A DNA stretch of 55,785 nt from an uncultured Pelagibacteraceae bacterium (GCA_902550635.1 CACCZY010000004.1:1-55785), one strand, 5' to 3'. Numbered from the stretch's first letter, positions 1 to 9,598 are shown. Translations and numbers: made by a program. The notes: a model not told the origin generated them from the sequence alone.

Positions 1-259
1 CTTTTTCAGTAGCAAGTTTTTTAAATAACAAATTTGTGTTGTTTATTTGATCAAATATTTCTTGCGCTTTTTTCTTTCTTTCTAAATCTTTTTTATCTAG
101 ATCTTTTTTAATTTTTTCGACTTGACTTATATTTTCTTTAGATGCAAACAATGCTTTTTTTTTAGAAAATAAATAATTTCTTGCGAAACCTCTTTTAACA
201 TCAACTATTTGACCAATAGTTCCAATTTTTCTAATATTTTCTAATAAAATAACTTTCAT
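1..259 (-). CDS. rplI: 50S ribosomal protein L9 (C-terminus cut by window edge)
   Basis: Reading the minus strand from the ATG at 259-257 gives a protein starting [16 protein letters not shown], followed by [11 protein letters not shown], the typical N-domain of ribosomal protein L9, and then the lysine/glutamate-rich connecting helix. About 86 residues are visible; the globular C-domain lies beyond base 1. L9 binds 23S rRNA at the base of the L1 stalk. The start lies 6 bases after the rpsR stop (266-268) on the same strand, so rpsR-rplI is the usual ribosomal operon order. It is short only because the window starts here. Confidence 0.93.
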   Translation of the reverse strand, partial: MKVILLENIRKIGTIGQIVDVKRGFARNYLFSKKKALFASKENISQVEKIKKDLDKKDLERKKKAQEIFDQINNTNLLFKKLATEK

Positions 260-265
260 AAAATT

Positions 266-448
266 TTATATTAGTGCCAAGTTTCTAGCTCTTTTAATTG
301 AGATTGATAACTGACGTTGTTTCTTTAAGCTTACCGATGTAATTCTTGAAGCTAATATTTTTCCATTTTCAGAGACATATCTTTTTAATAGTTTAATATT
401 TTTATAATCAATTACTGGAGCACCTTTTCCAGACAAAGGACATTTTAA
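266..448 (-). pseudogene. rpsR: 30S ribosomal protein S18, 5'-truncated at a junction
   Basis: The minus strand between 442 and 266 encodes [15 protein letters not shown], later [10 protein letters not shown] and [14 protein letters not shown], and ends in ARNLALI. This is the conserved core and C-terminus of S18, which binds 16S rRNA next to S6. The family normally has about 10-16 more basic residues before this cysteine. Here the frame runs into a TAA at 451-449 two codons upstream of it, and the bases beyond 442 read as DnaB on the other strand. No start codon is available. An essential gene should not be broken, so a chimeric join or rearrangement is more likely than true loss. Identity of the remaining part is certain; the state of the gene is inferred. 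Confidence 0.85.
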
Positions 449-451
449 TTA
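440..451. other. Head-to-head join of truncated rpsR and truncated dnaB
   Basis: S18 coding sequence (minus) is intact up to the TGT codon at 442-440. DnaB-like coding sequence (plus, residues [11 protein letters not shown]) starts at about 442. Both proteins lack their N-termini and the normal intergenic DNA is missing, so the breakpoint is within a few bases of 440-451. This is the pattern of an inverted chimeric join, as made by multiple displacement amplification or a misassembly, or of a rare inversion. Confidence 0.7.
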
Positions 452-1773
452 CCAATGAAATATTTGATGAAATAAATACGATTATAAAAAGTTCAAATTT
501 TTTTGATCCAATGCATCAAAAAATATTTTATGCAATAGAAAATTTAATTTACAAAGGAATGTTGGCAAATCCAATTACATTAAAAAACTATTTTGAGAAT
601 GAAAAAGATGAATTAAATATTCCTGAATATTTAGTTAAAATAACAAAATTTTCAACTTCTGAAAGACAGGCAATAGAATATTCAAAAATTATATATGATA
701 TGTTTGTTAGAAGAGAGCTAATTAAAATTTCTGAAAATACAATTGACTCTGCAAAACAAAAAAATCTAGATGTAACTGGTAAAAATATAATTGAAAGTTC
801 AGAAAAACTATTATTTGATTTGGCAGAAAAAGGTTCTTTTAGTTCTTCTTTAGTTAAATTTGATGAAGCAATGAAATATACAATTGAAATGGCTTCAAAT
901 GCATACAAAAACGAAGAAGGAATAGTTGGTGTACCAACCGGACTAAAAGATTTAGACGATAGATTGGGAGGTTTACATAAGTCAGATTTATTAATTATAG
1001 CTGGAAGACCTTCAATGGGTAAAACAGCTCTCGCAACAAATATTGCCTTTTACGCAGCAAAAAAAATACAAGATGATAATAAACAATCTTGTGTAGCTTT
1101 TTTTTCTTTAGAAATGTCATCTGAACAATTATCAACCAGAATTTTAGCTGAACAATCTAAAATAAAGTCAAATGATATTAGAAGAGGTAGAATTTCTGAA
1201 GAGCAATTTGATAAATTTTTAGAAACATCCAAAGACATAGCTGAATTACCTTTATATATTGATGAAACACCAGCAATAAGTATTGCTGCTCTTAGTAATA
1301 GAGCTAGAAGAATAAAAAGATTGCATGGGTTAGACTTAATTGTTGTGGATTATATCCAATTAATGAGAGCTACAAATACTAAAGATGGAAGAGTCCAAGA
1401 AATTTCAGAAATAACACAAGGATTAAAAGCTATTGCTAAAGAATTGGCTGTTCCTGTGGTTGCTTTATCTCAGCTTTCTAGAGCAGTAGAGCAAAGAGAT
1501 GATAAAAAACCTCAGCTGTCTGATTTAAGAGAATCTGGCTCTATAGAACAAGATGCAGATGTAGTAATGTTTGTTTATAGAGAGGCTTATTATTTAGAAA
1601 GAAAAGAACCTCGTCCTGCAACAGTTGAACATGCTGAATGGCAAGCAAAAATGAATGAAGTTTCAAATCTTGCAGAAATAATTATAGGTAAACAAAGACA
1701 TGGACCAACGGGAAATATAATGCTTGAATTTGAAGCAATGTTTACTAAATTTAAGGATATTCAAAATCAATAA
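442..1773 (+). CDS. dnaB: Replicative DNA helicase DnaB (N-terminus missing)
   Basis: DnaB unwinds DNA ahead of the replication fork as a hexamer. The first ATG in frame is at 511, but the frame is open upstream and encodes [14 protein letters not shown], a normal part of the DnaB N-terminal domain, from about 442. The true start and roughly 30-45 residues are therefore missing at the junction with rpsR. Seen further on are the Walker A motif GRPSMGKTA (about nt 1003-1029), the Walker B strand [10 protein letters not shown] (about 1337-1366), QLSRAVEQR and the arginine-rich end GKQRHGPTG. No intein is present. The gene is followed 24 bases later by an RND exporter on the same strand. Confidence 0.93.
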   Translation: MLITNEIFDEINTIIKSSNFFDPMHQKIFYAIENLIYKGMLANPITLKNYFENEKDELNIPEYLVKITKFSTSERQAIEYSKIIYDMFVRRELIKISENTIDSAKQKNLDVTGKNIIESSEKLLFDLAEKGSFSSSLVKFDEAMKYTIEMASNAYKNEEGIVGVPTGLKDLDDRLGGLHKSDLLIIAGRPSMGKTALATNIAFYAAKKIQDDNKQSCVAFFSLEMSSEQLSTRILAEQSKIKSNDIRRGRISEEQFDKFLETSKDIAELPLYIDETPAISIAALSNRARRIKRLHGLDLIVVDYIQLMRATNTKDGRVQEISEITQGLKAIAKELAVPVVALSQLSRAVEQRDDKKPQLSDLRESGSIEQDADVVMFVYREAYYLERKEPRPATVEHAEWQAKMNEVSNLAEIIIGKQRHGPTGNIMLEFEAMFTKFKDIQNQ

Positions 1774-1797
1774 TATAAACTATATAGTTTAGTATTA

Positions 1798-4188
1798 ATG
1801 ATAGCTCATTTATATCAAAACTATGTACTAAAAAATCCTAAATATATTGTTTTAATATTATTAATTTGTTTAGTTAGTTTTGGTTATTTTTCTAAGAATT
1901 TTAGATTAGATGCTTCTTCTGATACCTTGCTTTTAGAAGATGATCCGGATTTAAAATATTTAAGGGAAGTTACAGAAACATATGGCTCTAAAGATTTTTT
2001 AGTTTTAACTTATACTCCTAAAGAAGAAATAACTTCAAAAAAAGTTTTAAATAACTTACTTAGTCTAAAATATAAAATACAAAGTTTAAATTGGGTTCAT
2101 AGTGTTATTACTATTCTTGATATTCCATTATTTAGTAGTACAGATCAGCCAATTAGTGAAAAACTTAAAAAATTTAAAACATTAAAAGATGATGACATTG
2201 ATATAAAAGCAGGTTTTGACGAAATACTAGCTAGTCCAGTTTTTAGAAACTTTGTAGTAAGTGAAGACGGAAAAACAACTGGAATAATAGTTAATTTAAA
2301 GCCAAATCCTAATATAAAAAAATTAAAATTAAAAAATAATACTGAAATTGAAAAATATAAAGATGTCTTAAAAGAACAGAATCATAAAAATATTTTAGAA
2401 ATAAGAGAGGTAATAAAAATTTTTAAAAATGATGCTCAAATATTCTTGGGCGGCATACCAATGATAGCTGATGACATGATCAGTTTTATTAAAAGTGATA
2501 TTGTCTACTTTGGTGTTGGAGTTTTTATATTTATTATTGCAACTCTTTGGTATGTATTTAGATCGTGGATTTGGATTGTTATACCAATAGCAAGTTGTTT
2601 TTTTTCAGTTTTCATAATGATTGGTTTACTTGGTTTGGTTGGTTGGAAAGTTACAGTTATATCTTCAAACTTTATTGCCTTGATGCTTATACTTACTATG
2701 GCAATGAACATTCACTTAAGTACAAGATTGCTGCAGTTAAAAAAAGACAATCCTTCTCTAAATAAATTTGATTTAATTAAAAGTTCAACTTCAAAAATGG
2801 TATGGCCCATTGTTTATACTGTCCTTACAACTATTTGTGCTTTTTTATCTTTAATTTTTAGTGGCATTAAACCAATTATAGACTTTGGTTGGATGATGAC
2901 ATTAGGCTTAACTGTGTCTTTTTTAGTTACATTTTTGTTGCTTCCAACATTGATTAATTTTTTTCCTTTAACAAAAATTGACATTAAAGAAGAAAAATCT
3001 AACATTACAAAATATCTCTCAAATATTAGTATATCAAACAAAAATTTAATAATTTTATTTTCTAGCTTGCTATTAATAATAAGCATATTTGGAATTTCAA
3101 AATTAGAAGTTGAAAATAGTTTTATTAATTATTTTAAGAAAAATACTGAAATTTATAAAGGAATGAAATTAATTGATGAAAAGCTTGGAGGCACAACTCC
3201 ATTAGAAGTAATTATAAATTTTCCTGAAAATAAAGTTGAAAAGGTCGAAGATGATGAATTTGAAGATTGGGGCGATGAAGAGGAAGAAGGAAATGAAAAA
3301 TATTGGTTCACCAAAGATAAAATTGATAGGATTAATTTAGTACATAATTATCTTGAAACTCTTCCAGAAATTGGAAAAGTTCTATCTTTTTCATCATTAC
3401 TAGAAGTTGCAAAAGAATTAAATAATAATAAGGAACTTGGTACTTTAGAAATGGGTGTATTATATAATAAACTTCCAGATTATATCAAATCAGAAATTGT
3501 AGATCCTTATATATCTATTGAAAAAAATCAAGCTAGAATTAATTTAAGAATTAAAGATTCCCAACCAGATTTAAGAAGAAATAATCTAATAAAAAAAATA
3601 AATTATGATTTAAAAACAAAACTAAAATTTGAAGAATCAGAGTTTAAGCTTGCTGGTGTATTAATTTTATTCAACAACCTGCTACAAAGCTTATTTAAGT
3701 CTCAGATTTTAACTTTAGGTTTTGTGATGGCAGGAATATTTATAATGTTCTTTGTACTTTTTAAAAACCTATCTTTATCTTTGATAGGCGTTGCTCCAAA
3801 TTTTATTGCTGCATTTTTTATATTGGGAATTATAGGTTTGATAGGAATACCTCTTGATATGATGACAATTACTATTGCAGCTATAACAATAGGAATTGCA
3901 GTAGATAATAGCATTCACTATATTTATAGATTCAAAGAGGAGTTTCTTTTAAAAAAAAATTACGAAAATACTATAAAATATTGTCATTCAACTGTTGGTG
4001 TTGCTATACTAAATACTTCAATAACAATAGTATTTGGTTTTTCAATTTTAATATTTTCAAACTTCATTCCCACTATATATTTTGGTGTATTCACAGGTAT
4101 TGCAATGTTGCTTGCTTTGCTTTCAGTATTAACACTTCTGCCAGCTTTAATTCTTGTTTTTAAACCATTTAAAACAAACTATGAGTAA
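1798..4188 (+). CDS. RND-superfamily (MMPL/SSD-type) exporter
   Basis: This 796-residue membrane protein has the duplicated RND layout: one N-terminal helix (about residues 15-32), a large periplasmic loop, a five-helix bundle (about 235-390), then helix (about 412-430), second loop and final bundle (about 640-790). The second half contains IGIAVDNSIHYIYRF, the usual helix-4 region of bacterial patched/MMPL-like exporters. The family is driven by proton motive force and often exports lipids or hopanoids; the substrate here cannot be read. An unusual run of acidic residues (around residues 480-500, DDEFEDWGDEEEEG) sits in the second periplasmic loop. The stop codon overlaps the next ATG by one base (TAATG), which suggests translational coupling to the CvpA gene. 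Confidence 0.85.
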   Translation: MIAHLYQNYVLKNPKYIVLILLICLVSFGYFSKNFRLDASSDTLLLEDDPDLKYLREVTETYGSKDFLVLTYTPKEEITSKKVLNNLLSLKYKIQSLNWVHSVITILDIPLFSSTDQPISEKLKKFKTLKDDDIDIKAGFDEILASPVFRNFVVSEDGKTTGIIVNLKPNPNIKKLKLKNNTEIEKYKDVLKEQNHKNILEIREVIKIFKNDAQIFLGGIPMIADDMISFIKSDIVYFGVGVFIFIIATLWYVFRSWIWIVIPIASCFFSVFIMIGLLGLVGWKVTVISSNFIALMLILTMAMNIHLSTRLLQLKKDNPSLNKFDLIKSSTSKMVWPIVYTVLTTICAFLSLIFSGIKPIIDFGWMMTLGLTVSFLVTFLLLPTLINFFPLTKIDIKEEKSNITKYLSNISISNKNLIILFSSLLLIISIFGISKLEVENSFINYFKKNTEIYKGMKLIDEKLGGTTPLEVIINFPENKVEKVEDDEFEDWGDEEEEGNEKYWFTKDKIDRINLVHNYLETLPEIGKVLSFSSLLEVAKELNNNKELGTLEMGVLYNKLPDYIKSEIVDPYISIEKNQARINLRIKDSQPDLRRNNLIKKINYDLKTKLKFEESEFKLAGVLILFNNLLQSLFKSQILTLGFVMAGIFIMFFVLFKNLSLSLIGVAPNFIAAFFILGIIGLIGIPLDMMTITIAAITIGIAVDNSIHYIYRFKEEFLLKKNYENTIKYCHSTVGVAILNTSITIVFGFSILIFSNFIPTIYFGVFTGIAMLLALLSVLTLLPALILVFKPFKTNYE

Positions 4189-4730
4189 TGGAATCTTTAG
4201 TAAAAATATTTAATAATATTTACGGATTTGATTTGTTTTATCTAATTATAACTATTTTATCCTTAATAAAATGTTCAAGAAAAGGTTTTGTCTTAAGTAT
4301 ATTAGCTGCATCAAAATGGTTATTAGCATATGTTCTTACTTTATTTTCATTCCCAAAAATTAAACCTTACGTAAAAGGTATAATCGATAGCGAATATGTA
4401 TTAGATATTGCTCTAGGAATTAGCATATTTATTATTATTATTTTTGTTATTTTATTAATAAATAAAGGAATCAGTAAGGCGATTTCATACTCCGGAATTG
4501 GAAATGTAGATAAGTTTTTTGGTTTTTTTTTCGGCTTTATAAGATCTTACGTGATTGTTGTGTGTATATTTACAACTATAAATATAATTTATAGTCATAA
4601 AAAATGGCCAATTAATTTAAATAAATCTTATACATTCCCTCTAGTTGAAATTGGTAGCAACTACCTTATAAAAGAATTTCCAGACAAAAAGCAATATGAA
4701 AAAACAAAAGATAAAGTTCAAGAATTATAA
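4188..4730 (+). CDS. cvpA: CvpA family membrane protein
   Basis: This is a 180-residue protein with four hydrophobic segments (about residues 15-30, 40-55, 72-92, 110-132) and the motif KCSRKGFVLSI typical of the CvpA/colicin V production family. It lies directly upstream of purF, the arrangement seen in many proteobacteria. The molecular role is unsettled; CvpA is tied to envelope homeostasis and to expression with purF. Its 3' end overlaps purF by 35 bases, so the two are probably translated in a coupled manner. Confidence 0.85.
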   Translation: MESLVKIFNNIYGFDLFYLIITILSLIKCSRKGFVLSILAASKWLLAYVLTLFSFPKIKPYVKGIIDSEYVLDIALGISIFIIIIFVILLINKGISKAISYSGIGNVDKFFGFFFGFIRSYVIVVCIFTTINIIYSHKKWPINLNKSYTFPLVEIGSNYLIKEFPDKKQYEKTKDKVQEL

Positions 4731-6165
4731 TCCAAAAATAAAGGAAGAATGTGGAATATTTGGTATTAGTAACACCAAAGATGCCTCAACTTTAGCTGCT
4801 TTAGGTCTGCATGCATTACAACATAGAGGACAAGAAGGTTGTGGAATAGTTTCCTTTGATGGAAAGCATTATCATTCAGAAAAAAGATTTGGTTTGGTTG
4901 GAGATAATTTTAATAAGGAAAAAGTCCTAAAAAAACTTCCAGGAAATTTTGCTATTGGACATAATAGATATAGTACAACTGGTGGAACGACTTTGAGAAA
5001 TGTTCAACCTTTTTTTGCAGACACTAATGCAGGTGGGATAGTTGTTGCCCACAATGGAAATCTTACCAATGCAATTACTTTAAGACAAAAATTAGTTAAA
5101 GATGGGGCTATTTTTTATAGCACCTCTGATACAGAAACTATTGTACAACTTATTGCAAAATCAAAAAGAGAGAAAAAAATTGAGAAAATTATTGATGCAA
5201 TTTTCCAAATACAAGGTGCTTATGCTCTTGTCCTTTTAACGCAAGATACTTTAATAGGAGTAAGAGATCCTTATGGTATAAGACCTTTAGTAATAGGAAA
5301 ATTAAATAACTCATATATATTAGCATCTGAAACTTGCGCATTAGATATTATAGGTGCAAAATTTATTAGAGAAGTTGAGAATGGAGAGATCGTAATTATT
5401 GATAATAATAAATTAAAAAGTATTAAACCTTTCCCTTCAAAAAAACAAAGGCCATGTGTGTTTGAATATATTTATTTTGCAAGACCTGACAGTATATTAA
5501 ATGGTAAGTGTGCATACGAATATAGAAAAAATTTTGGTAAAGAGCTGGCTAAAGAGTCAAGCCTTGATGTAGATTTGGTAGTTCCAGTGCCTGACTCTGG
5601 AAATGCTGCTGCTATCGGTTATAGTCAATATACAGGTAATAATTTCGACTTAGGTTTAATTAGAAATCACTATGTTGGTCGAACTTTTATTGAACCTGTT
5701 CAAAAAATTAGAAGTTTAGGAGTTAAACTTAAATTAAATGCAAATAAATCAACTATTAAAAATAAAAAAATAGTTCTTATTGATGACTCTCTTGTTAGGG
5801 GGACAACATGTTTTAAAATTGTTAAAATGTTATATGATGCTGGAGCCAAGGAAGTTCACGTAAGAATAGCTTCGCCAGAAATAAAGTACCCCGACTTTTA
5901 TGGTATTGATACACCAACAAAAAGTGAACTATTAGCAGCCAACAAAAGTAATAAAGAAATTTGCAAATATATAAATGCAAAATCTTTAAAATTTTTAACA
6001 ATAAATGGGGTTTATAAAGCAATGGGATTTGAAAAAAGAAATCAAAATTATCCTCAACTTACAGACCATTACTTTACTGGGGATTATCCTGTTAAACCAA
6101 TAGACAATCTAGGGGATGATAAAGTTACTCAGCTTTCATTATTAAGCGCAGCTTCAAATAACTAG
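4696..6165 (+). CDS. purF: Amidophosphoribosyltransferase
   Basis: PurF makes 5-phosphoribosylamine from PRPP and glutamine, the first step of de novo purine synthesis. The protein is 489 residues, as usual. The Ntn-hydrolase nucleophile is the cysteine of EECGIFGI (Cys19), so an 18-residue propeptide would need removal if this start is right. HALQHRGQEG, GHNRYSTTGG and the PRPP loop VLIDDSLVRGTT are all present. The ATG at 4696 lies inside cvpA in another frame; no later ATG precedes the catalytic cysteine, so the overlap is real. It is followed 4 bases later by an HD-domain gene. Confidence 0.97.
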   Translation: MKKQKIKFKNYNPKIKEECGIFGISNTKDASTLAALGLHALQHRGQEGCGIVSFDGKHYHSEKRFGLVGDNFNKEKVLKKLPGNFAIGHNRYSTTGGTTLRNVQPFFADTNAGGIVVAHNGNLTNAITLRQKLVKDGAIFYSTSDTETIVQLIAKSKREKKIEKIIDAIFQIQGAYALVLLTQDTLIGVRDPYGIRPLVIGKLNNSYILASETCALDIIGAKFIREVENGEIVIIDNNKLKSIKPFPSKKQRPCVFEYIYFARPDSILNGKCAYEYRKNFGKELAKESSLDVDLVVPVPDSGNAAAIGYSQYTGNNFDLGLIRNHYVGRTFIEPVQKIRSLGVKLKLNANKSTIKNKKIVLIDDSLVRGTTCFKIVKMLYDAGAKEVHVRIASPEIKYPDFYGIDTPTKSELLAANKSNKEICKYINAKSLKFLTINGVYKAMGFEKRNQNYPQLTDHYFTGDYPVKPIDNLGDDKVTQLSLLSAASNN

Positions 6166-6169
6166 CTTT

Positions 6170-6724
6170 ATGGAAAAAGTAAAATTCACTCAAATGAAAG
6201 ATGGTACAAAAGATGATTACCTTTTATTAGATAAACATGAAAAAAAATATATTGAAGGAACTGCTGATAGAATAATTAAATTTATGAGTGGGTTAAATGA
6301 TACTTTGGAAGGTTATAAAATAACTAGATTGGAACATTCCTTACAAACTGCAACTCGAGCTTTAAATGATAAAGCTTCTGATGAAATGGTAGTTGCGGCT
6401 CTCTTGCATGATATTGGTGATGAATTAGCACCATTAAATCATTCTGAATATGCTGCGGCAGTTTTAAAACCATATGTTAGTGAAAAAACATGTTGGATAG
6501 TTGAAAAGCACGGAGAATTTCAAATGTATTACTATGCCCATCATTTGGGAGGAAATAGAAACCAAAGAGAAAAATACAAAGGGCACAAGTACTATCAGGA
6601 CACATTAGATTTTTGTGAAAAATGGGACCAAAAATCTTTTGATCCAAATTTTAAATCACTAACTTTAAAAAGTTTCGAGCCTTTGATAAAAAAAATATTT
6701 AGCAGAAAACCTTATTCTAACTAG
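6170..6724 (+). CDS. HD-domain protein (COG4341-like; possible diiron oxygenase fold)
   Basis: This is a 184-residue soluble protein with an HD-domain metal set: His56 (LEHSLQ), His80-Asp81 (LLHDIGDE), His91, His114, His124/125 and Asp153. It resembles the predicted HD phosphohydrolases of COG4341. Six potential ligands with a 24-residue His-to-HD spacing also recall PhnZ, a mixed-valent diiron oxygenase that cleaves a hydroxyphosphonate, so the reaction could be oxygenation rather than phosphate hydrolysis. No phosphonate gene is nearby. It starts 4 bases after purF and probably shares its transcript. Family membership is fairly sure, the substrate unknown. Confidence 0.7.
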   Translation: MEKVKFTQMKDGTKDDYLLLDKHEKKYIEGTADRIIKFMSGLNDTLEGYKITRLEHSLQTATRALNDKASDEMVVAALLHDIGDELAPLNHSEYAAAVLKPYVSEKTCWIVEKHGEFQMYYYAHHLGGNRNQREKYKGHKYYQDTLDFCEKWDQKSFDPNFKSLTLKSFEPLIKKIFSRKPYSN

Positions 6725-6733
6725 GTATTACAT

Positions 6734-8677
6734 TTGCCAAACGAATTAAAAAACGAAAAAAGTCCATATTTAAAACAGCACGAAAATAATCCTGTTGATT
6801 GGCTGCCTTGGAAAAAAAACACCTTAGATAAAGCGAAAAAGGAAAGAAAACCAATTTTTTTAAGTGTAGGATATGCAAGTTGTCATTGGTGTCATGTTAT
6901 GGCGCATGAAAGTTTTGAAAACAATGATACTGCAAAAATAATGAACGAAAAATTTATAAATATAAAAGTTGATAGAGAGGAACGCCCTGATCTTGATTCT
7001 ATATTTCAAAAAAGTTTGGGAGTTTTAACAGGTGCACAAGGAGGTTGGCCTCTTTCAATGTTTTTAGATGAAAATGCAGTTCCATTTACAGGAGGAACTT
7101 ATTTTCCTCCAAAAGAGATGCATGGTAGACCAAGCTTCACACAAGTTTTAGAAAATGTTTCTAAAGTTTATTCTGAAAATAGAGAAAAAATAATTGCTCA
7201 AGTTTCACAACTTCAAATGGTGTTTAAAGAATTTAATCGAAAAAATGCAGTACTAAATCAAAATCTAGAACCATATGCCGAAAAAATAATTCAGTATTTT
7301 GATGAAATAAATGGTGGATTTAAAGGTGCTCCAAAGTTTCCTCAGTTTTATGTTTTTGATACTATTTTTTATTTTTATAAAAAAAATAATGACAAAAAAT
7401 TTTTAACACCAGTTGAAAAATTATTAAATAATATTTCCTCTAAAGGTATTTATGATCAGTTAGAAGGAGGAATTGCTAGATATACTGTAGATGAAAAATG
7501 GATTGTACCTCATTTTGAAAAAATGCTTTATGATAATATCCTTTACGTAAATTTACTTAATCAATTTCTCCAAAAAGAAAATTCTGATTATTTAAAAAAT
7601 AAACTTAAACAAACTATAAAATTTATAAATTCTGAATTTGTTTCTGAGAACACTCTTTTAGGTTCAGCATATGATGCTGACAGCGAAGGTATTGAAGGAA
7701 AATATTATATTTGGAAATATGATGAAATAAAAAGTCAATTAAAAAATAAATTTGAAATATTCAATAAAAAATATTTGATAACAAAAGAAGGTAATTTTGA
7801 AGGTTCTAATATTCTAATAGAAAATACAGATAATAAATTCACTGATGAAGAAATTGAAAATTTAAAAGAAGCTGAAAGTTTATTGTTAATTGAAAGAAAA
7901 AAAAGAATTAAACCTTTTTTTGATAATAAAGTTCAAACTGATTTAAATTGCTTTTGGTTATATTCAAACCTCTATTCGTCATTAATTTTAAACGATCAAG
8001 AACTTTACAAAAAAACAATAGATTCAATTGATCATATAAATGACAAACTCAAAAAAAATATTTTTCATTGTTACAATAAAAAAAATGAGGAAATTGATGT
8101 GTTTTTAGAGGACTATGTTTACTATTCTCTATTACTAATCACAATGTACGAAATTAATAATGATAAAGCTTCATTAGATAAATGTGAAAAAAAGATGGAA
8201 GAATGTTGGCAATTATTTTTTAATAAAGAAAACAATTTGTTGCAAAAAAATATTTTAAAATCTAATGATTTATTTGTTCAGCCTATAGATATTGGTGATA
8301 GCAATGTACCAAATGGAAATAGCATTTATTTACTAATCTGTAGCAAATTAAAGAACATTACCAATAATAAATTATGGAATGAAAAATTAGATATTTTAAG
8401 CAAATCTTTTCATTCATATATAAATTATAATTTTTCTCAAATGTTTAGCTATCTTAAAATTTTGGATATTTGTGCAGAAAATATAACTGTTGCTTTACAC
8501 GGAAAAATAAATGAAAAAATTAAAAATGAAATTTTAAAAAAATTTATGGGAAATGTTTCAATAATTTATAAAGATAGTAATGATGAATTTTTTATTGTTA
8601 TTTGTAAAAACCAAACATGTTCAAAAAAATTGAAAGATTTAAACGAAGTTGATGATTATATAAAAAATAATTTATGA
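6734..8677 (+). CDS. DUF255/YyaL-type thioredoxin domain protein
   Basis: This 647-residue protein has an N-terminal thioredoxin-like domain (about residues 1-165) with the sequence VGYASCHWCHVM, placing a CxxC at Cys50/Cys53. It continues with VDREERPDLD and GGWPLSMFL, both hallmarks of the DUF255 (SSP411/YyaL) family, and has an alpha/alpha-barrel C-terminal region with APKFP and PHFEKMLYDN. The family's activity is not established. The predicted start is a TTG at 6734; no nearby ATG fits. The gene ends in ATGA, overlapping the start of the DMT transporter by 4 bases. Confidence 0.85.
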   Translation: MPNELKNEKSPYLKQHENNPVDWLPWKKNTLDKAKKERKPIFLSVGYASCHWCHVMAHESFENNDTAKIMNEKFINIKVDREERPDLDSIFQKSLGVLTGAQGGWPLSMFLDENAVPFTGGTYFPPKEMHGRPSFTQVLENVSKVYSENREKIIAQVSQLQMVFKEFNRKNAVLNQNLEPYAEKIIQYFDEINGGFKGAPKFPQFYVFDTIFYFYKKNNDKKFLTPVEKLLNNISSKGIYDQLEGGIARYTVDEKWIVPHFEKMLYDNILYVNLLNQFLQKENSDYLKNKLKQTIKFINSEFVSENTLLGSAYDADSEGIEGKYYIWKYDEIKSQLKNKFEIFNKKYLITKEGNFEGSNILIENTDNKFTDEEIENLKEAESLLLIERKKRIKPFFDNKVQTDLNCFWLYSNLYSSLILNDQELYKKTIDSIDHINDKLKKNIFHCYNKKNEEIDVFLEDYVYYSLLLITMYEINNDKASLDKCEKKMEECWQLFFNKENNLLQKNILKSNDLFVQPIDIGDSNVPNGNSIYLLICSKLKNITNNKLWNEKLDILSKSFHSYINYNFSQMFSYLKILDICAENITVALHGKINEKIKNEILKKFMGNVSIIYKDSNDEFFIVICKNQTCSKKLKDLNEVDDYIKNNL

Positions 8678-9540
8678 AATTTAATAACCTATCCAACCAA
8701 CAAAAAGGCTCTTTATTAGCCTTTATTGGTGTAATGTTTATTACTCCAGATTCTTTATTTATAAGATTGGCTAATATTGAAACCTGGGGTATGCTTTTTT
8801 ATAGAGGTGCAATTCCATTCGTTGTTGTTTTATTTGGTCTTTTATTATTTTATAAAAATAACTTTTATAGAGCTTTATTAAAAATTGGATACCCAGGAAT
8901 TTTTTATATAATTAGTTTTTCGATTTGCAATATTACTTTTATAATTTCAATCCAAAATACCAATGTAGCAAATACTTTAATAATGGTTGCTATGGCACCA
9001 ATGCTATCTGCGGTCCTAGGAGCAATATTTTTAAAAGAAGTACCTGATAAAAATACTTGGTTTGCAATATTTATAACTTTTGCAGCTGTTACATATATAT
9101 TTTATGACTCAATTGAGTTAGGAAATTTTTTTGGAGATATCTTTGGTTTCATTACTGCTTTTGGTTTAGCGGTAAATGCTAATCTTGCTAGATATGCCAA
9201 AAATGTAGATCTTGTACCTTCAGCTGTTATAGGTAAACTTTGTGTAGCTATATTTGCATTTTTTTTTGTCGACAATTTTGAATTAGCTGGCAATGATATT
9301 ATAGTTGTGCCATTGATGTGTATAATGTGTGTTGCCTTACCCTTTGTTCTCGTAACAATTGCTCCTCGATTTATTGCCGCTGCAGAAGTTAATCTATTTT
9401 TTCTTCTTGAAACAATAATAGGACCAATCTGGGTATGGCTAGTTATTAAAGAGGCGCCAAGTTTAGAAACTATTTTAGGTGGTTTAGTTATAATAATAAC
9501 TATAGCAATACATTCATTTCTTAAAATCAAAAATTCATAA
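8674..9540 (+). CDS. DMT-family (EamA) transporter
   Basis: A 288-residue integral membrane protein with ten hydrophobic segments arranged as two EamA repeats (motif VANTLIMVAMAPML in the first, FLLETIIGPIWVW in the second). EamA proteins move small metabolites such as amino acids; the direction and substrate cannot be inferred. It is translationally coupled to the upstream DUF255 gene by an ATGA overlap. It is one of three EamA proteins in the window (others at 13349 and 32946). Confidence 0.85.
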   Translation: MKFNNLSNQQKGSLLAFIGVMFITPDSLFIRLANIETWGMLFYRGAIPFVVVLFGLLLFYKNNFYRALLKIGYPGIFYIISFSICNITFIISIQNTNVANTLIMVAMAPMLSAVLGAIFLKEVPDKNTWFAIFITFAAVTYIFYDSIELGNFFGDIFGFITAFGLAVNANLARYAKNVDLVPSAVIGKLCVAIFAFFFVDNFELAGNDIIVVPLMCIMCVALPFVLVTIAPRFIAAAEVNLFFLLETIIGPIWVWLVIKEAPSLETILGGLVIIITIAIHSFLKIKNS

Positions 9541-9598
9541 GTCTGACACATTAAAAGCTTGATTTAGTCTAAAATCAGAAATAATAAGCTGTCGATTT

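Noticed and set aside
511-513. ATG at 511 as the true start of dnaB
   Set aside because: The frame stays open upstream and encodes recognisable DnaB residues from about 442, so 511 is an internal methionine.
1777-1790. AAACTATATAGTTT palindrome between dnaB and the RND gene as an operator or terminator
   Set aside because: It is short, pure AT-type sequence with no U-run, and such palindromes are expected by chance in DNA of this composition.
5822-6022. Antisense open frames of 60-150 codons inside purF, gcvP, fdsB, lysE and other genes
   Set aside because: They mirror conserved genes on the other strand, have no ribosome site and show no family features.
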